Source of the DNA: BOG-908 sp965199235
GTDB taxonomy: Bacteria > Pseudomonadota > Alphaproteobacteria > Acetobacterales > Acetobacteraceae
Direction: 5' to 3'
NCBI GenBank assembly: GCA_965199235.1
Contig: CBDAQU010000002.1
Location: 1,116,001-1,180,000, forward strand
DNA: 64,000 nucleotides
Shown here piece by piece: positions 46,623 through 55,464 of this stretch. The position numbers and the translations under genes are program-made. The notes under the pieces were generated by a model. The model was not told the DNA's origin. It made no database searches and worked only from the letters and a program-made list of their open reading frames with translations. Numbering within the stretch: the stretch's first letter is position 1; every line of letters begins with the position of its first letter.

Positions 46623-46814
46623 CTATCCTGCCCGTTCTATGGCGTACCCCAATGCAGGGGTTATCCCCTGCCCAGCCAGCGCAGCCCGGAACCAGTTGCT
46701 GCCGTAGCCCCCGCCGAGCAGCTCCCATGTTGGCGGCAGCATGGGCAGCAGCAAGGCAACACCGTCGTGGATACGCCGCATCTGAGAAACAGACAGCAGA
46801 ACCAGGTCGGACAT
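46623..46814 (-). mobile_element. IS5 internal-deletion derivative
   Basis: One 63-codon frame joins the transposase start (MSDLVLLSVSQMRRI) to an internal/C-terminal block (HDGVALLLPMLPPTWELL, YGSNWFRAALAGQGITP). About 110 residues between them are missing compared with the element at 28549-29376. The right flank near 46852-46877 resembles the GGTCAG-type IS5 end. This is another shrunken, non-autonomous IS copy. Confidence 0.65.
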
Positions 46815-47108
46815 GCAGCACCTCCGACCACCCCAGAATCAAGCCCCGCCGAGCCGTGGGAAGGGTCCTGAGCCTAGCCCTACGTCTGGCATTCCCTAAT
46901 CAGCACACAACAGATAATTGTAACGCATCCGGAATGCGCATTGAAGCCAAGTCACATTTTCGTGTATAGCAAAACTGCTATCTAAGCCTGGTCCAGTTGC
47001 GCTGACAAAGATGACTAGCGCAAGCTCAAGCATTGTGCGAGCACCATCTCAATCGTTACTGCTTTTTCGAAGTAGCAGATTACCACATCAGCAAATGTGA
47101 GGTATACA

Positions 47109-48359
47109 ATGTATAAGCTAGCTCAGAGCTTGAAGCAAACCTTAGTATTAAGCAGCTTAGCGCTTGCGCCCAAATTCTTATGCGCACAGCCACTGTGCCA
47201 GACAACGCCGAACGCCATTGATCCGACGCAAGACTTTTGTCAGAATCCAAACTTCCCACTTTACGGGTCTGGCACAACAAACGGTGTAGTAACAAATCCT
47301 CTCCCAATCAATCAGGCAGCGCAAGTCGGCGATGGTCTTTCTCTAGAAGCAGGCGCAAGCAATGCGTTCTCCCTAGTCATGGGTACTTTGGTGCCGGGGG
47401 CGAACATGATCGATTCAGACTCGATCCGCTCAATGTTTTATCTCAATTATCTGACTGGAAACTTATTTACTACAATTGGCTGCCCAATTGATACGGGCCA
47501 GGCCTGTGGCCAGAGTCCTTTCAACGCCGTAGCGCGTCATTATGCAGCTGGAAACCGTAACGACTTACACGTCATGACGCGAAACGGGATGCAACTTCGG
47601 GCTACGTGTACTGGATTAGGAAAAACGAACTGCACACCGGGCAATGTCTATGGCGCGATGATTCGCGTGCCGTTCGAGATCCGCCCCGGGATGACCGTCA
47701 AAGTGAAATATAGGTCGCCTCCTGGAGCCTATTCCTGGGCACCAATCTGGCTCGTTTCCGGCTCAGAAGTCTCGCCTGGTCCGGAAACAGCAGCTGATCC
47801 TTGGAAGTATCCGTACGAATATCCAATCCAGTATCCAACAGCTAATCATATTTATGAGGTAGATATGAACGACAACTATGGCCGTTGGAGCAACAATCCA
47901 TCTGTGCCGATGGGCAGACAAGTTGATTTTGGGACACCCAATATATATGGCGTACCCTGGTCCACGCCACCCTACCTTGCCTATATGGCGAATACAGGGG
48001 GGTTTAAGAGCTACTTCCCTGCCGCGGAGCCGCCTGTTCTCGAACTGCCCACGAACTGGGCGATGGGCTTCCACGACTTGGTGATGTCATGGAACGCGAG
48101 CACGAACATGATTTCCATGTTCACCGACGGCCAGCTTACCATTCAGAGCTACTTAGATTACAGCTTCGCACCATGGTATATCGATCCAGCCGACGGCATC
48201 TACAAACAGCAGGCTATGCATTTGATTATCGGCAATCAAGCAATCCCGACATTTGAGCCCAATTCGAACACCGCGGTAAACAATGATTCTCTGTCAAATG
48301 GCTGGACCATCACGGTGCAGGAAATCTCGGCCTGGTATGGGATCGTAGGAGGGGCCTAG
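47109..48359 (+). CDS. Secreted GH16-like (concanavalin-fold) protein
   Basis: 416 residues from the ATG at 47109, with GAGG seven bases upstream. Signal peptide MYKLAQSLKQTLVLSSLALA, cleavage near FLCA-QP. The beta-sandwich core shows YGAMIRVPFEIRPGMTVKVK, GAYSWAPIWLVSGSEVS, NHIYEVDMNDNYGRW and WAMGFHDLVMSWNASTNMIS, the order seen in GH16-type beta-glucanase-like proteins. The usual ExDxxE catalytic block appears as E-V-D-M-N-D, with the second glutamate not obvious, so it may bind rather than cleave polysaccharide. It lies next to a WcbI-type gene. Confidence 0.6.
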   Translation: MYKLAQSLKQTLVLSSLALAPKFLCAQPLCQTTPNAIDPTQDFCQNPNFPLYGSGTTNGVVTNPLPINQAAQVGDGLSLEAGASNAFSLVMGTLVPGANMIDSDSIRSMFYLNYLTGNLFTTIGCPIDTGQACGQSPFNAVARHYAAGNRNDLHVMTRNGMQLRATCTGLGKTNCTPGNVYGAMIRVPFEIRPGMTVKVKYRSPPGAYSWAPIWLVSGSEVSPGPETAADPWKYPYEYPIQYPTANHIYEVDMNDNYGRWSNNPSVPMGRQVDFGTPNIYGVPWSTPPYLAYMANTGGFKSYFPAAEPPVLELPTNWAMGFHDLVMSWNASTNMISMFTDGQLTIQSYLDYSFAPWYIDPADGIYKQQAMHLIIGNQAIPTFEPNSNTAVNNDSLSNGWTITVQEISAWYGIVGGA

Positions 48360-48361
48360 AG

Positions 48362-48555
48362 CTAACTTTCTGTGGGTGCTGATGCTGGTGCGCAAGACCG
48401 GGCTGTGGCTAGGCACGGTCTTGATGACGCCACCGAGATCCAACACCAGCGCGCCACGAGATACGCACGCTGCGCTACGAACAAACCAGGGCGTTGCGTG
48501 CCAAGCTGGCGGACGAGATCGCTTCCACGCAGGTCGAGACGGTCGACTCGACCAC
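48362..48555 (+). pseudogene. IS1182 transposase fragment
   Basis: The plus strand gives VLMLVRKTGLWLGTV, then ATEIQHQRATRYAH and ALRAKLADEIASTQVETV in shifting frames. It corresponds to the LLLARATGLLKLGTVSIDGT...YDRACELRAKL region of the IS1182 remnant at 26904-27796. It starts directly after the GH16-like gene's stop. Confidence 0.6.
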
Positions 48556-48760
48556 ATGGCGAGCAGATCGCGGTGGCGATCGTAAACTGAGTCACGGCCA
48601 GATTGACGGCGCCGGGTGTCACGACGGATCTGACCGCGAGGCCTGGGCCATCGCCGCTCCTGTGCTGGTGAGCAGGACGGTCAGAGCCGCCGCAAGGACA
48701 TCGTCGCTTCTACCCTCTCTGTCTCTGCCGCCCGGGTCACAGATATTGGGCGAGGGCGAG
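48556..48760 (-). pseudogene. Remnant of the exported HNH-like protein gene
   Basis: Minus-strand frames give AAALTVLLTSTGAAMAQASR SDPS and, after a slip, VTPGAVNLAVTQFTIATAIC, matching the start of the gene at 25544-26066 (AAMAQASRPDPPVTPGAVNP AVSQFTIATTVC). The rest is gone, replaced by an IS1182 fragment. Confidence 0.8.
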
Positions 48761-48808
48761 GGCGCGACGCGATTGACATTGTAATCTGCCCCATTCGTAG
48801 TGTTGCAG

Positions 48809-49744
48809 TTATCCAAATGCCTCGACATAGGCCTCAACCCACTCTCGCCATGTCACTTTTCCGAGGGCCCCGTATCGGTAGCTGGTTTTCTCGTCGGCCC
48901 ATTTAAGACCAAGTCGGCGCGCAATAACGGGGTGCACGGGCAGGCTCCACTTGCGCCAATGGTCCACATTGCCGAAGGATGGCGCTGGTCCTTTAAGCCC
49001 CAGTTTGCCCCACACGTCCTCGCAATAATATTGGAACAGCGCTCCGGACGGGTGAACGCTGTTGTAAAATAGTTGGATACTCTTGTAATTGTTCAATATT
49101 GACTGCGCGAGACGAAAATCGGGACTATTGTCGATGCTTTCCAGAAAGCGTTCCTGCGTTTCGATGATGCGATCGACTCCACTCGCTAATTCAAAATCGA
49201 GGTCTCGATAGCGTTGAATCCGCTTCTTCTTATCTGGCTCTAAAGTTCGAAGCATCGCCAGCGCGCCATCAGGGTGAATGATAGGACTTTCAGGATTCTT
49301 CGACATAGCTTCGTCTTTGAAGCCGTTAGCACCCTCAAAAGGCCATGCGCTACGGAATACGACGTCCCGGTATTCGATAATTTGCGCCTCTGGTGATATC
49401 AGCTCTCGAAGCCGGTTCAAGTCGACTGCATGAAATCTATGAGAAATCACGTGGGTCGCACGTGCGAGGTCGTGTTTGGACAATACGTCTTCGATGGACT
49501 TAAGATGTAGCGGTATGACAGAAAAGTCATAGAGCCTTGTTGCGGCCGAAACAGGTGACATCCTCATCTGGAGGCCTTCGGCCAGGCAGTTCCCAACGAG
49601 AACGACATGGCCCTTTGCGGGTGCTTGGCCTTGAGCAGCACTGCCGAAAAGGTCCTGGAAACCGACGGCGTGAGGCGCTGACGGAATTACTTTTTGCTCA
49701 GCTTTGTTTTTTGATCTTCCTAGCCACCTTAACCTCAGTCTCAC
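48809..49744 (-). CDS. WcbI-type polysaccharide biosynthesis acetyltransferase-like protein
   Basis: 311 residues, GTG start. The opening GHVVLVGNCLAEGLQMRM is the VGNCQAEGL motif of WcbI-family proteins. These adopt an SGNH-like fold, bind CoA and are thought to acetylate capsule sugars. Further family-like blocks: RATHVISHRFHAVDLNRLRE, IEYRDVVFRSAWPFEG, SIQLFYNSVHPSGALFQYYC with a C-terminal His, and WREWVEAYVEAFG. Its last 120 codons have a decayed twin at 26129-26496. In both places the exported HNH-like gene follows about 50-60 bases downstream. Confidence 0.75.
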   Translation of the reverse strand: MRLRLRWLGRSKNKAEQKVIPSAPHAVGFQDLFGSAAQGQAPAKGHVVLVGNCLAEGLQMRMSPVSAATRLYDFSVIPLHLKSIEDVLSKHDLARATHVISHRFHAVDLNRLRELISPEAQIIEYRDVVFRSAWPFEGANGFKDEAMSKNPESPIIHPDGALAMLRTLEPDKKKRIQRYRDLDFELASGVDRIIETQERFLESIDNSPDFRLAQSILNNYKSIQLFYNSVHPSGALFQYYCEDVWGKLGLKGPAPSFGNVDHWRKWSLPVHPVIARRLGLKWADEKTSYRYGALGKVTWREWVEAYVEAFG

Positions 49745-49892
49745 ATTGTAAGACGGGCCGCGAAAGCGGGCAACAGCTCTGATTGTGAAACGTTTATCGC
49801 TAGCATCAACTACCCGTGAAGTAAGCGTTCAACATGCCTTTCAACTTAAGAGTGATATTGACCAATTAGAGTTCGCGTAATAAGGTTTTCCT

Positions 49893-50174
49893 ATGGCTAT
49901 TTTATCTCAATCCTATCTAATCGCCCTTGCACAATTCGTTCGAGATGCGATCGACTTCGCTCGAGATATAGGCGATTACGAGACAGCGCTGACACTGGCG
50001 CAAGTTCTCGAGATCGCTCAAAGCCCGACTAGGGTAAGATCGGAAGCCTTGGCCGTGCGAGACGCCACTGAACTTGCGTTAAGCTCGCTACCACTAAGCG
50101 CTCAGCTTGAAAAAAAGCCCGTGAGGTGCGTGCTCTTGGTGGACAACACGGCCAGGCCATCGCCGACTGAATGA
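49893..50174 (+). CDS. Hypothetical protein, 93 residues
   Basis: It reads MAILSQSYLIALAQFVRDAI, DFARDIGDYETALTLAQVLE, EALAVRDATELALSSLPLSA. Amphipathic helices, no signal peptide or known motif. It starts 148 bases from the divergent WcbI-type gene and ends at an IS21 fragment. Confidence 0.5.
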   Translation: MAILSQSYLIALAQFVRDAIDFARDIGDYETALTLAQVLEIAQSPTRVRSEALAVRDATELALSSLPLSAQLEKKPVRCVLLVDNTARPSPTE

Positions 50175-50265
50175 TCATCTCCTACCCTCTCTGCCGTCCG
50201 CATCCTGGCTCGCACAGCTTGGCCAGCTTTGTTGAGTTCCACCAAGAACTGACCCGGCTACCAGG

Positions 50266-50412
50266 CAAATTTCCACTGAGAATTGACCCATGTTTTGACC
50301 TCGCCCTGGCTGTTTTCAGCGGGGGTTACCGGAGTGATCGATATGGAGTTATTGAGCGTGATCCGCCGCTGGGCGTTTAGAGACCGGCTATCGATACGAG
50401 AGATTTCGCGGT
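50266..50412 (+). mobile_element. IS21 left-end fragment with istA start
   Basis: AATTTCCACTGAGAATTGAC and the following 130 bases match the right side of the IS21 derivative at 31220-31650 (opposite strand). They include the start of istA (MELLSVIRRWAFRDRLSIRE IS). It is cut at 50412 where another IS21 type begins. Confidence 0.8.
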
Positions 50413-50525
50413 GTGATTCGGCATGGAAAAAGTACCCCTGTTGAGGGGTGATCGGCGTCCAAAAGGGACCCCCTTGGCTGGTGGGTTCACGATGGCTCTC
50501 GTGTCGAACGGGGGCCTGTTTTGGG

Positions 50526-51029
50526 ATGCTGGTGGTGGAGACGATCGCGAAGATCCGGCGTGCCTTTTTGGTGCAGGGCAAGTCGATCAAGGCGATCTGC
50601 CGCGACCTGCGGGTATCGAGGAAGGTCGTCAGGAAGGTTCTGCGGTCTGAAGCGACCGAGTTCCGCTATGAGCGCGAGGAGCAGCCCCTGCCGCGGATCG
50701 GCCCGGGGCAGGAGGTGCTGGATCAGCTGCTCAAGACCAACGAGGGCAAAGCCCATCGCGAGCGTCTGACGCTGATCGGGATATTCGAGGCGCTCCGTGG
50801 CCAAGGCTACGAGGGCGGCTACGATGCTGTGCGGCGATATGCGCGCAGCTGGCAGCGTGACCGGGCTGCGACATCGGTTGACGCCTATGTGCCGCTGAGT
50901 TTTGCGCCTGGCGAGGCGTACCAGTTCGACTGGAGCCACGAGATCGTGCTGATCAACGGCACGACGGTGACGGTGAAAGTTGCGCATGTTCGGCTGTGCC
51001 ATAGCCGAATGCTGTTTGTGCGTGCGTAG
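50526..51029 (+). pseudogene. istA: IS21 IstA N-terminal part, interrupted by IS66
   Basis: MLVVETIAKIRRAFLVQGKS, IKAICRDLRVSRKVVRKVLR, EVLDQLLKTNEGKAHRERLT, YDAVRRYARSWQRDRA and FAPGEAYQFDWSHEIVLING (first catalytic D) form the N-terminal 165 residues of IstA. The frame ends in a TAG created where an IS66 end is inserted at 51029. The rest of istA and all of istB are missing. Confidence 0.88.
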
Positions 51030-51540
51030 TAAGCGTCCGAGTTTGACACGCTGACGGCGAGGCGGATTTCTGCTGTTCCGGGTGACTCACTTATTCAGGG
51101 TCGCAGGTTGGATCGGTCGGAGCAGGATGCCTTCTGGCGGGCCCACGTGGATGCGTGTCTGCGGCAGCCTGGACTGCAGCGCGACTACTGCCGCCAGCAC
51201 GGCATTGACGGGCGCGTATTGCGCAAGTGGCGGACCAGGTTCTATGGCCCGGTAAGACAGCCCTCCGTCAATGTCCCGGACTCGAGCGAGCCGGAGCCAG
51301 GCATAAGAGAATTCACTTATGCCGCTGCGGAGGATGCGGGGGATGCTGCTCGCGAGAGTACCGTCGCGCTGGTCCTGCGCCGTCGATGGACGACGGACCA
51401 GAAGCGGCGACTAGTTTGGAATGGGCTGAACTCGGGCAAGCCGTTGGCGCGGTTCGCCCGGCAGCACGGCATCCACCCCAGCGTCATGCATCGCTGGCTG
51501 AAGGAGTTGACCCGGCCGACCCTCACCGCAGGTCCCGCCG
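51029..51540 (+). mobile_element. tnpA: IS66 left-end fragment with partial tnpA
   Basis: It starts with GTAAGCGTCCGAGTTTGACA, the IS66 terminal repeat. The first 90 bases match the right end of the element at 44218 almost exactly. tnpA begins at 51108 (MDRSEQDAFWRAHVDACLRQ). It diverges from the other copy in the middle and is cut after LTAGPAAPTTFAAV, about 145 codons in. Confidence 0.85.
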
Positions 51541-51703
51541 CGCCCACGACGTTTGCCGCGGTCTGTATCTGGGCTGCTCGGCTCACGACATCCTTTTTGA
51601 GCTGGACCGCCGTCATGCGGCGCTGGTCGCCAAGCCGAAGCGCGGCCGCAGCAGGAAGGGGGTGACGAGCTGACCCAGGGATGCATTCGCCTTGGAGGAG
51701 CTC
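51541..51703 (+). other. Fragment of an unidentified gene fused to IS66 tnpA
   Basis: After the tnpA break one frame reads LYLGCSAHDILFELDRRHAA, LVAKPKRGRSRKGVTS and stops at 51673. It looks like the basic C-terminus of some protein, but I cannot name it. The convergent operon gene ends at 51704. Confidence 0.35.
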
Positions 51704-52129
51704 TCACAAGCCGACCAGGTCAGTCAGAAGGGCCAGCAGGAAGCGGTCCTGGAGGATGCCATATCGATCGACGAGGCCGACCAGTTCGCCCTCGTCCCAG
51801 GCCAGAAAGGCAGCGGCCCGTGCACGGTGACCGTCGAGCGTGACGGCTCTGTATGCGGCCACCTGGGCCAGCGATGATGAGCCAGCCGAATGAAGATCGG
51901 CATGGGCCTGCTCGAGCGCGTCCTCGCTCATCGTTCGCGTGTCCGCCCTGGCAAGTCGATCGACCTGCCGCCTGATACGGCCATAGGCGACGCACGCGGT
52001 CAGCAAGGCGGCGTCGGGATGGGTGGGTTGTTCAGATAACCGCGTGCTTTCCTTGAGGACGCGGGTGGCCGCGGCATAGGCGCGCGCGACGGTGACCCGG
52101 CGGCGTGTGCCGGGACTGGTCTCGGACAT
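51704..52129 (-). CDS. Unrecognised helical protein, third gene of a three-gene operon
   Basis: 141 residues from the ATG at 52129 (AGGA eight bases upstream). Almost wholly helical by composition: VARAYAAATRVLKESTRLSE, AYGRIRRQVDRLARADTRTM, EDALEQAHADLHSAG, DEGELVGLVDRYGILQDRF. No motif I recognise. It lies 73 bases after the stop of the 286-residue protein and shares its direction, so the two genes are probably cotranscribed. Confidence 0.6.
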   Translation of the reverse strand: MSETSPGTRRRVTVARAYAAATRVLKESTRLSEQPTHPDAALLTACVAYGRIRRQVDRLARADTRTMSEDALEQAHADLHSAGSSSLAQVAAYRAVTLDGHRARAAAFLAWDEGELVGLVDRYGILQDRFLLALLTDLVGL

Positions 52130-52202
52130 GATTTTGTTCCTGGTATTAGTGGCCCTTCGGGCCGCGTGACGCACGCCGGAGCTGGCCGGCTGCAGTAAGT
52201 CG

Positions 52203-53063
52203 TCAGTCCCGCGAGGGCTGTCGCAGCAGGCTGCGCGGGCGCAGCAGGGCGGCGTCGCGAGCGTGCCGCCGTGCGAGTTCGGCGCGGGCGTCGTCGCATG
52301 CGTAGAAGTCGAAGTTCGTGTCGCCAGGCTTCGAGCAGGCGAACCAGGCCAGGTCCTCGCTGGCCATGGCGAACCAAACCGAGGCGTCGTCCCACGGTCC
52401 GGGCAGATAGCCGTGCGGCGCCATAGCTTCGGCGCTTAGCCGGACCAGCGCCTCCAGGCGAGCGTCGCCGCGCAATTTACCGAAGGCGGCGGTCGGCGGA
52501 GGCTGCGTGCCGTGATTATCGAGCGCCACAGCCCTGGCGATCATGCCATCACCAACCAGCGTCACGACGGCGCCGAACAGGTCGGCGATCGCTTGCACAC
52601 GATCTGCGGTGCGGCGGGCGACGGTCTGGCCGACCTCTGCTGGAGGACGGCGGAAGCCGGTTCGCGTTGCCAACGCAACCGGATCTCGGACGTCATCGTC
52701 CGGCCACGCCAGGCGCGCGATCTTCTGCAGGTTGATTCGTGGAATGCCGCGGGTGAAGGCCGGGCAAAAAATGTCCCAGGTCGCCGCACCCCAGCCGATG
52801 AGCGCGGCCGGAACATTCTCTGTCCAGATTGTCTGCGCAAGGATGGCCGGCGTGCAGGGGACGAAGCGGGCGGTCCTCTCGTCCGTCAGCGTGGCGAAGC
52901 GCCGGGCAGTGGGCGGACAATACGCCACGGCGTTGGCATGCACCTCGATGTCTATGCGCGCCAGCGCCCGTATTTCGGGTGTCGGCAGCGGTGCCGCATC
53001 GAAGGCGACAGCGCGCACGTGCGTAAACGTCCGGCCGAAGCCGGAGTCGTTGTCATTAGTCAT
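52203..53063 (-). CDS. Divergent exonuclease-X/DnaQ-like protein, catalytic residues doubtful
   Basis: 286 residues, ATG at 53063 with GAGGA seven bases upstream. The layout weakly resembles exodeoxyribonuclease X-type DEDD exonucleases: AVAFDAAPLPTPEIRALARI where FDTETTG would be, LIGWGAATWDIFCPAF for the HNA.FD block, INLQKIARLAWPDDD for the T..LAR.LWP block and RTADRVQAIADLF for the final D. The C-terminus (FGKLRG... SEDLAWFACSKPGDTNFDFY, DDARAELARRHARD) resembles the extension found on such proteins. Several expected acidic residues are missing, so a binding role or an unrelated fold is possible. It lies 90 bases after the 670-residue gene. Confidence 0.45.
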   Translation of the reverse strand: MTNDNDSGFGRTFTHVRAVAFDAAPLPTPEIRALARIDIEVHANAVAYCPPTARRFATLTDERTARFVPCTPAILAQTIWTENVPAALIGWGAATWDIFCPAFTRGIPRINLQKIARLAWPDDDVRDPVALATRTGFRRPPAEVGQTVARRTADRVQAIADLFGAVVTLVGDGMIARAVALDNHGTQPPPTAAFGKLRGDARLEALVRLSAEAMAPHGYLPGPWDDASVWFAMASEDLAWFACSKPGDTNFDFYACDDARAELARRHARDAALLRPRSLLRQPSRD

Positions 53064-53153
53064 CAGGATATCCTCGTCAGGTTGGTGCGGCAGCTGCGCC
53101 GGCGCGCTGCTCAGGAAGCGATCTTCCTGGGGAAACTCGATCCCCTCCTGCGA

Positions 53154-55166
53154 TCACCCGGAAGAATTCCCGCTGCCTTTCATGTCGGCAACTGCCGCGC
53201 GCGCCGCATCCATGCCGCCGAGTTCGCGGATCCAGGCAAGCCCGCGTGAACCTAGATGCGTCCGGATCAGCGTTGTCGTGAGCCGGACGCCACCAAGCGA
53301 TGTGACGAGCTGGGAGAATGCCGCGAGCATTGCCGGCCGGCTGCGATCGTACCGCGAGTGGCACTGCACGCCGATCAGCTTTGCCATGCAAACAACGCCG
53401 CCGCGCCGGCTGGCGTGCGCCCAGGCTGTGCCGAGCCCGGCCGCTGCCGCCTCATCGCCCGTCGGCATGCGACCGAGCTGCTCCGCTAGCGGCGACAGCG
53501 CCGCCGCGACCTGTTCGATGGTGGCGTAACTGCCGGCCATGGCGCGCCGGCACCGCACGGCCATGCCTGCCGCTTCGCCGACGGCCGCATGCAGCGCGTT
53601 GGTCTCGCCGGCCCACAGACGCGAGCGCGCGCTGGCGAGGGCGGACAGCCCGGCGCCTCTCAGCTCGGCACCGGTCGGATACGAACCGTGCGTGCGCAGC
53701 CATTCCGCCAAAAGGTCGACCACCTGCGCACGGCTCCAGATGCCCTTGCGGTTCACATTTCGCAGCCCGAGTGCCACGCTGACGCGCTCACGCACGCGGG
53801 GCTGCTTAAGCAGCTCGCAGGCGTGTCCGTAGCCCGCTTTCGATAGTGCCGCGAATGTCGGCATCGTGCCGCCGGACGCCACCTCATCGACGGCCTGGCA
53901 CAGTGCCTCGAACGTCCACGACCCCTTGGCGCGTACGCCGCCGCCGCCGCCGCTGGGTTGCGGCGCTGGCGGCGGGTCGCGCTGCAGCCTGGCCGCGATC
54001 TCGCCAATGCGGGCCGCCAGGCGCGCCGGATCATGGACGTCCGCCGGTTCCACCAGCACGGGGTCGATGCCGAGAGCCTGGTAGTGGGCGGTTTTTGCTG
54101 CCCACTGCCGCGCATATTTTGCCCGGGGTTTGCTGGTCGGCGCGGCCATGTCGGCGCACGCAATACGCAGCACTTCGACATGGACGCGATCGTCGATGAC
54201 GAGATCCGTCGACCGCTTCGTCTCGCCGGGCAGAATGACATGCGGCTGGATGCGGACGTCCGGCAGCGCGACGCGCAGCGCGTTGAAGACGACCACCTCC
54301 GACCAGGAATCCAGCTTCGTTCCGTCCGCGGCGGTGGGACGGTTGGGCGGCCTGATGTCAGGGTGCGTAATCACCACGGCCTGCTGGAAGACGCGGAACG
54401 ATGCGAAGTGCGCCCGAGCGTGGCTCCGCAGCGACGACACCTCGCCGCCGATGGCCGCTAATGCCGTTGTGGATAGTGTGATGCCGGCGTGCCGGCATGC
54501 GATGGCGTAGGCATGGACCGTGCGCTCCGCCGTCCACCATCCGTGCGGCCGATACAGAAGCCGGCGATCCACGTTGGCCTCATCCGCCAGGACCTGCAGC
54601 TCGGCGGCGTCCAGGATCAGCGCGAGGCGATGTAACCCCGCGGCGTGTAGATGGGCGTGTGTGATCGGCGTGTTGGGATGCTGGGCGGCGAGCGTTTGCA
54701 GGGCGGCGATCTGGTTGCCCCGATCACACCAGTAGCCCTTCGCGTGCTGGGCGCGAGCCGGCGAGCCGGCGGACCAGGCCTCGACGCCGCCCCAGTAGCA
54801 CAACGCGAATAGCGGCACCGGATGGCCTGTCGGGAAGTCTGCCCCGATCAGCGCGCGGCCGAGCCGTGCAGTCTTGTCCCTCAACGCGGCGCTGATGTTG
54901 CGGCGCCGGTGTCGTGAGAGCTGAGCCTCCTTGCCATGCAATACCCCCAGGAAGTCGAGCTGGGTCGCGAACGTGCCCGGCAGATCGGCTATCACTTCCG
55001 CCAGGGCGTCATCGGCATCGAGGAACGCTTGGTCCTGCAGCGCATCATCCTGAACGAGGACGTCGCGCAGGGCTGCCGCGGCTGAGGTGAGGGCGTGGGG
55101 GGGCGGGCTGCCGGCGAGGTTCGCCAGGCGCACGAGCGCCTGGCGCTTGTCTTTGCCATTGTGCAT
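53154..55166 (-). CDS. Unrecognised 670-residue protein: nuclease-like core plus four DNA-binding-like repeats
   Basis: ATG at 55166; an in-frame alternative start lies at 55277. Residues 280-395 look like a PD-(D/E)XK-type core: SWSEVVVFNALRVALPDVRI, RSTDLVIDDRVHVEVLRIAC (D321, E331), then YARQWAAKTAHYQALGIDPV LVEP. The lysine of ExK is not evident. A Gly-rich linker (PSGGGGGVRAKG) leads to four repeats of about 45 residues near 418-460, 478-520, 548-590 and 610-655, each helical with a G-x-hPT..hL...G core (GGTMPTFAALSKAGYG, GSYPTGAELRGAGLSAL, GRMPTGDEAAAAGLG). It is divergent from hsdM, 298 bp away, and heads an operon with two more unknown genes. I infer a DNA-targeting role; no named family recognised. 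Confidence 0.55.
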   Translation of the reverse strand: MHNGKDKRQALVRLANLAGSPPPHALTSAAAALRDVLVQDDALQDQAFLDADDALAEVIADLPGTFATQLDFLGVLHGKEAQLSRHRRRNISAALRDKTARLGRALIGADFPTGHPVPLFALCYWGGVEAWSAGSPARAQHAKGYWCDRGNQIAALQTLAAQHPNTPITHAHLHAAGLHRLALILDAAELQVLADEANVDRRLLYRPHGWWTAERTVHAYAIACRHAGITLSTTALAAIGGEVSSLRSHARAHFASFRVFQQAVVITHPDIRPPNRPTAADGTKLDSWSEVVVFNALRVALPDVRIQPHVILPGETKRSTDLVIDDRVHVEVLRIACADMAAPTSKPRAKYARQWAAKTAHYQALGIDPVLVEPADVHDPARLAARIGEIAARLQRDPPPAPQPSGGGGGVRAKGSWTFEALCQAVDEVASGGTMPTFAALSKAGYGHACELLKQPRVRERVSVALGLRNVNRKGIWSRAQVVDLLAEWLRTHGSYPTGAELRGAGLSALASARSRLWAGETNALHAAVGEAAGMAVRCRRAMAGSYATIEQVAAALSPLAEQLGRMPTGDEAAAAGLGTAWAHASRRGGVVCMAKLIGVQCHSRYDRSRPAMLAAFSQLVTSLGGVRLTTTLIRTHLGSRGLAWIRELGGMDAARAAVADMKGSGNSSG

Positions 55167-55464
55167 GGGATTATCCGTCGTGTGTTGAATGGCCCAGGCG
55201 GTGCCGGTGTTGCCGTAGAACACAGCGTGTCCGCGCAGTTCTGTGCATTCCCTGGGGAGGGAGACGTTCTCCCTCAATTCCGGATGGACACCCGAATGCA
55301 GTCAGCAGGCGCCCGTGCCATGCTGACACCTAACGAGTTCTTCCCATTGATGCTGCTCATGGGGAGAGGACATTTTGCGTAGGCCGACTTAGCCTTGCAT
55401 TGGGCAACTGCGGCTTGACCGGTCGCCGCCGCGATGATTCCTTGGGGTCTGGGGGACAGACACC
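55167..55464. promoter_or_regulatory. Divergent intergenic region between the unknown operon and hsdM
   Basis: 298 bases separate the two divergent starts, so the promoters of both units should lie here. A purine-rich GGGGGA precedes hsdM by nine bases. I could not settle -35/-10 boxes or an operator by eye. Confidence 0.4.

Noticed and set aside
52512..53529. Two long plus-strand frames opposite the 286-residue gene
   Set aside because: High-GC shadow frames without motifs or start signals; the minus-strand genes have good ribosome binding sites.
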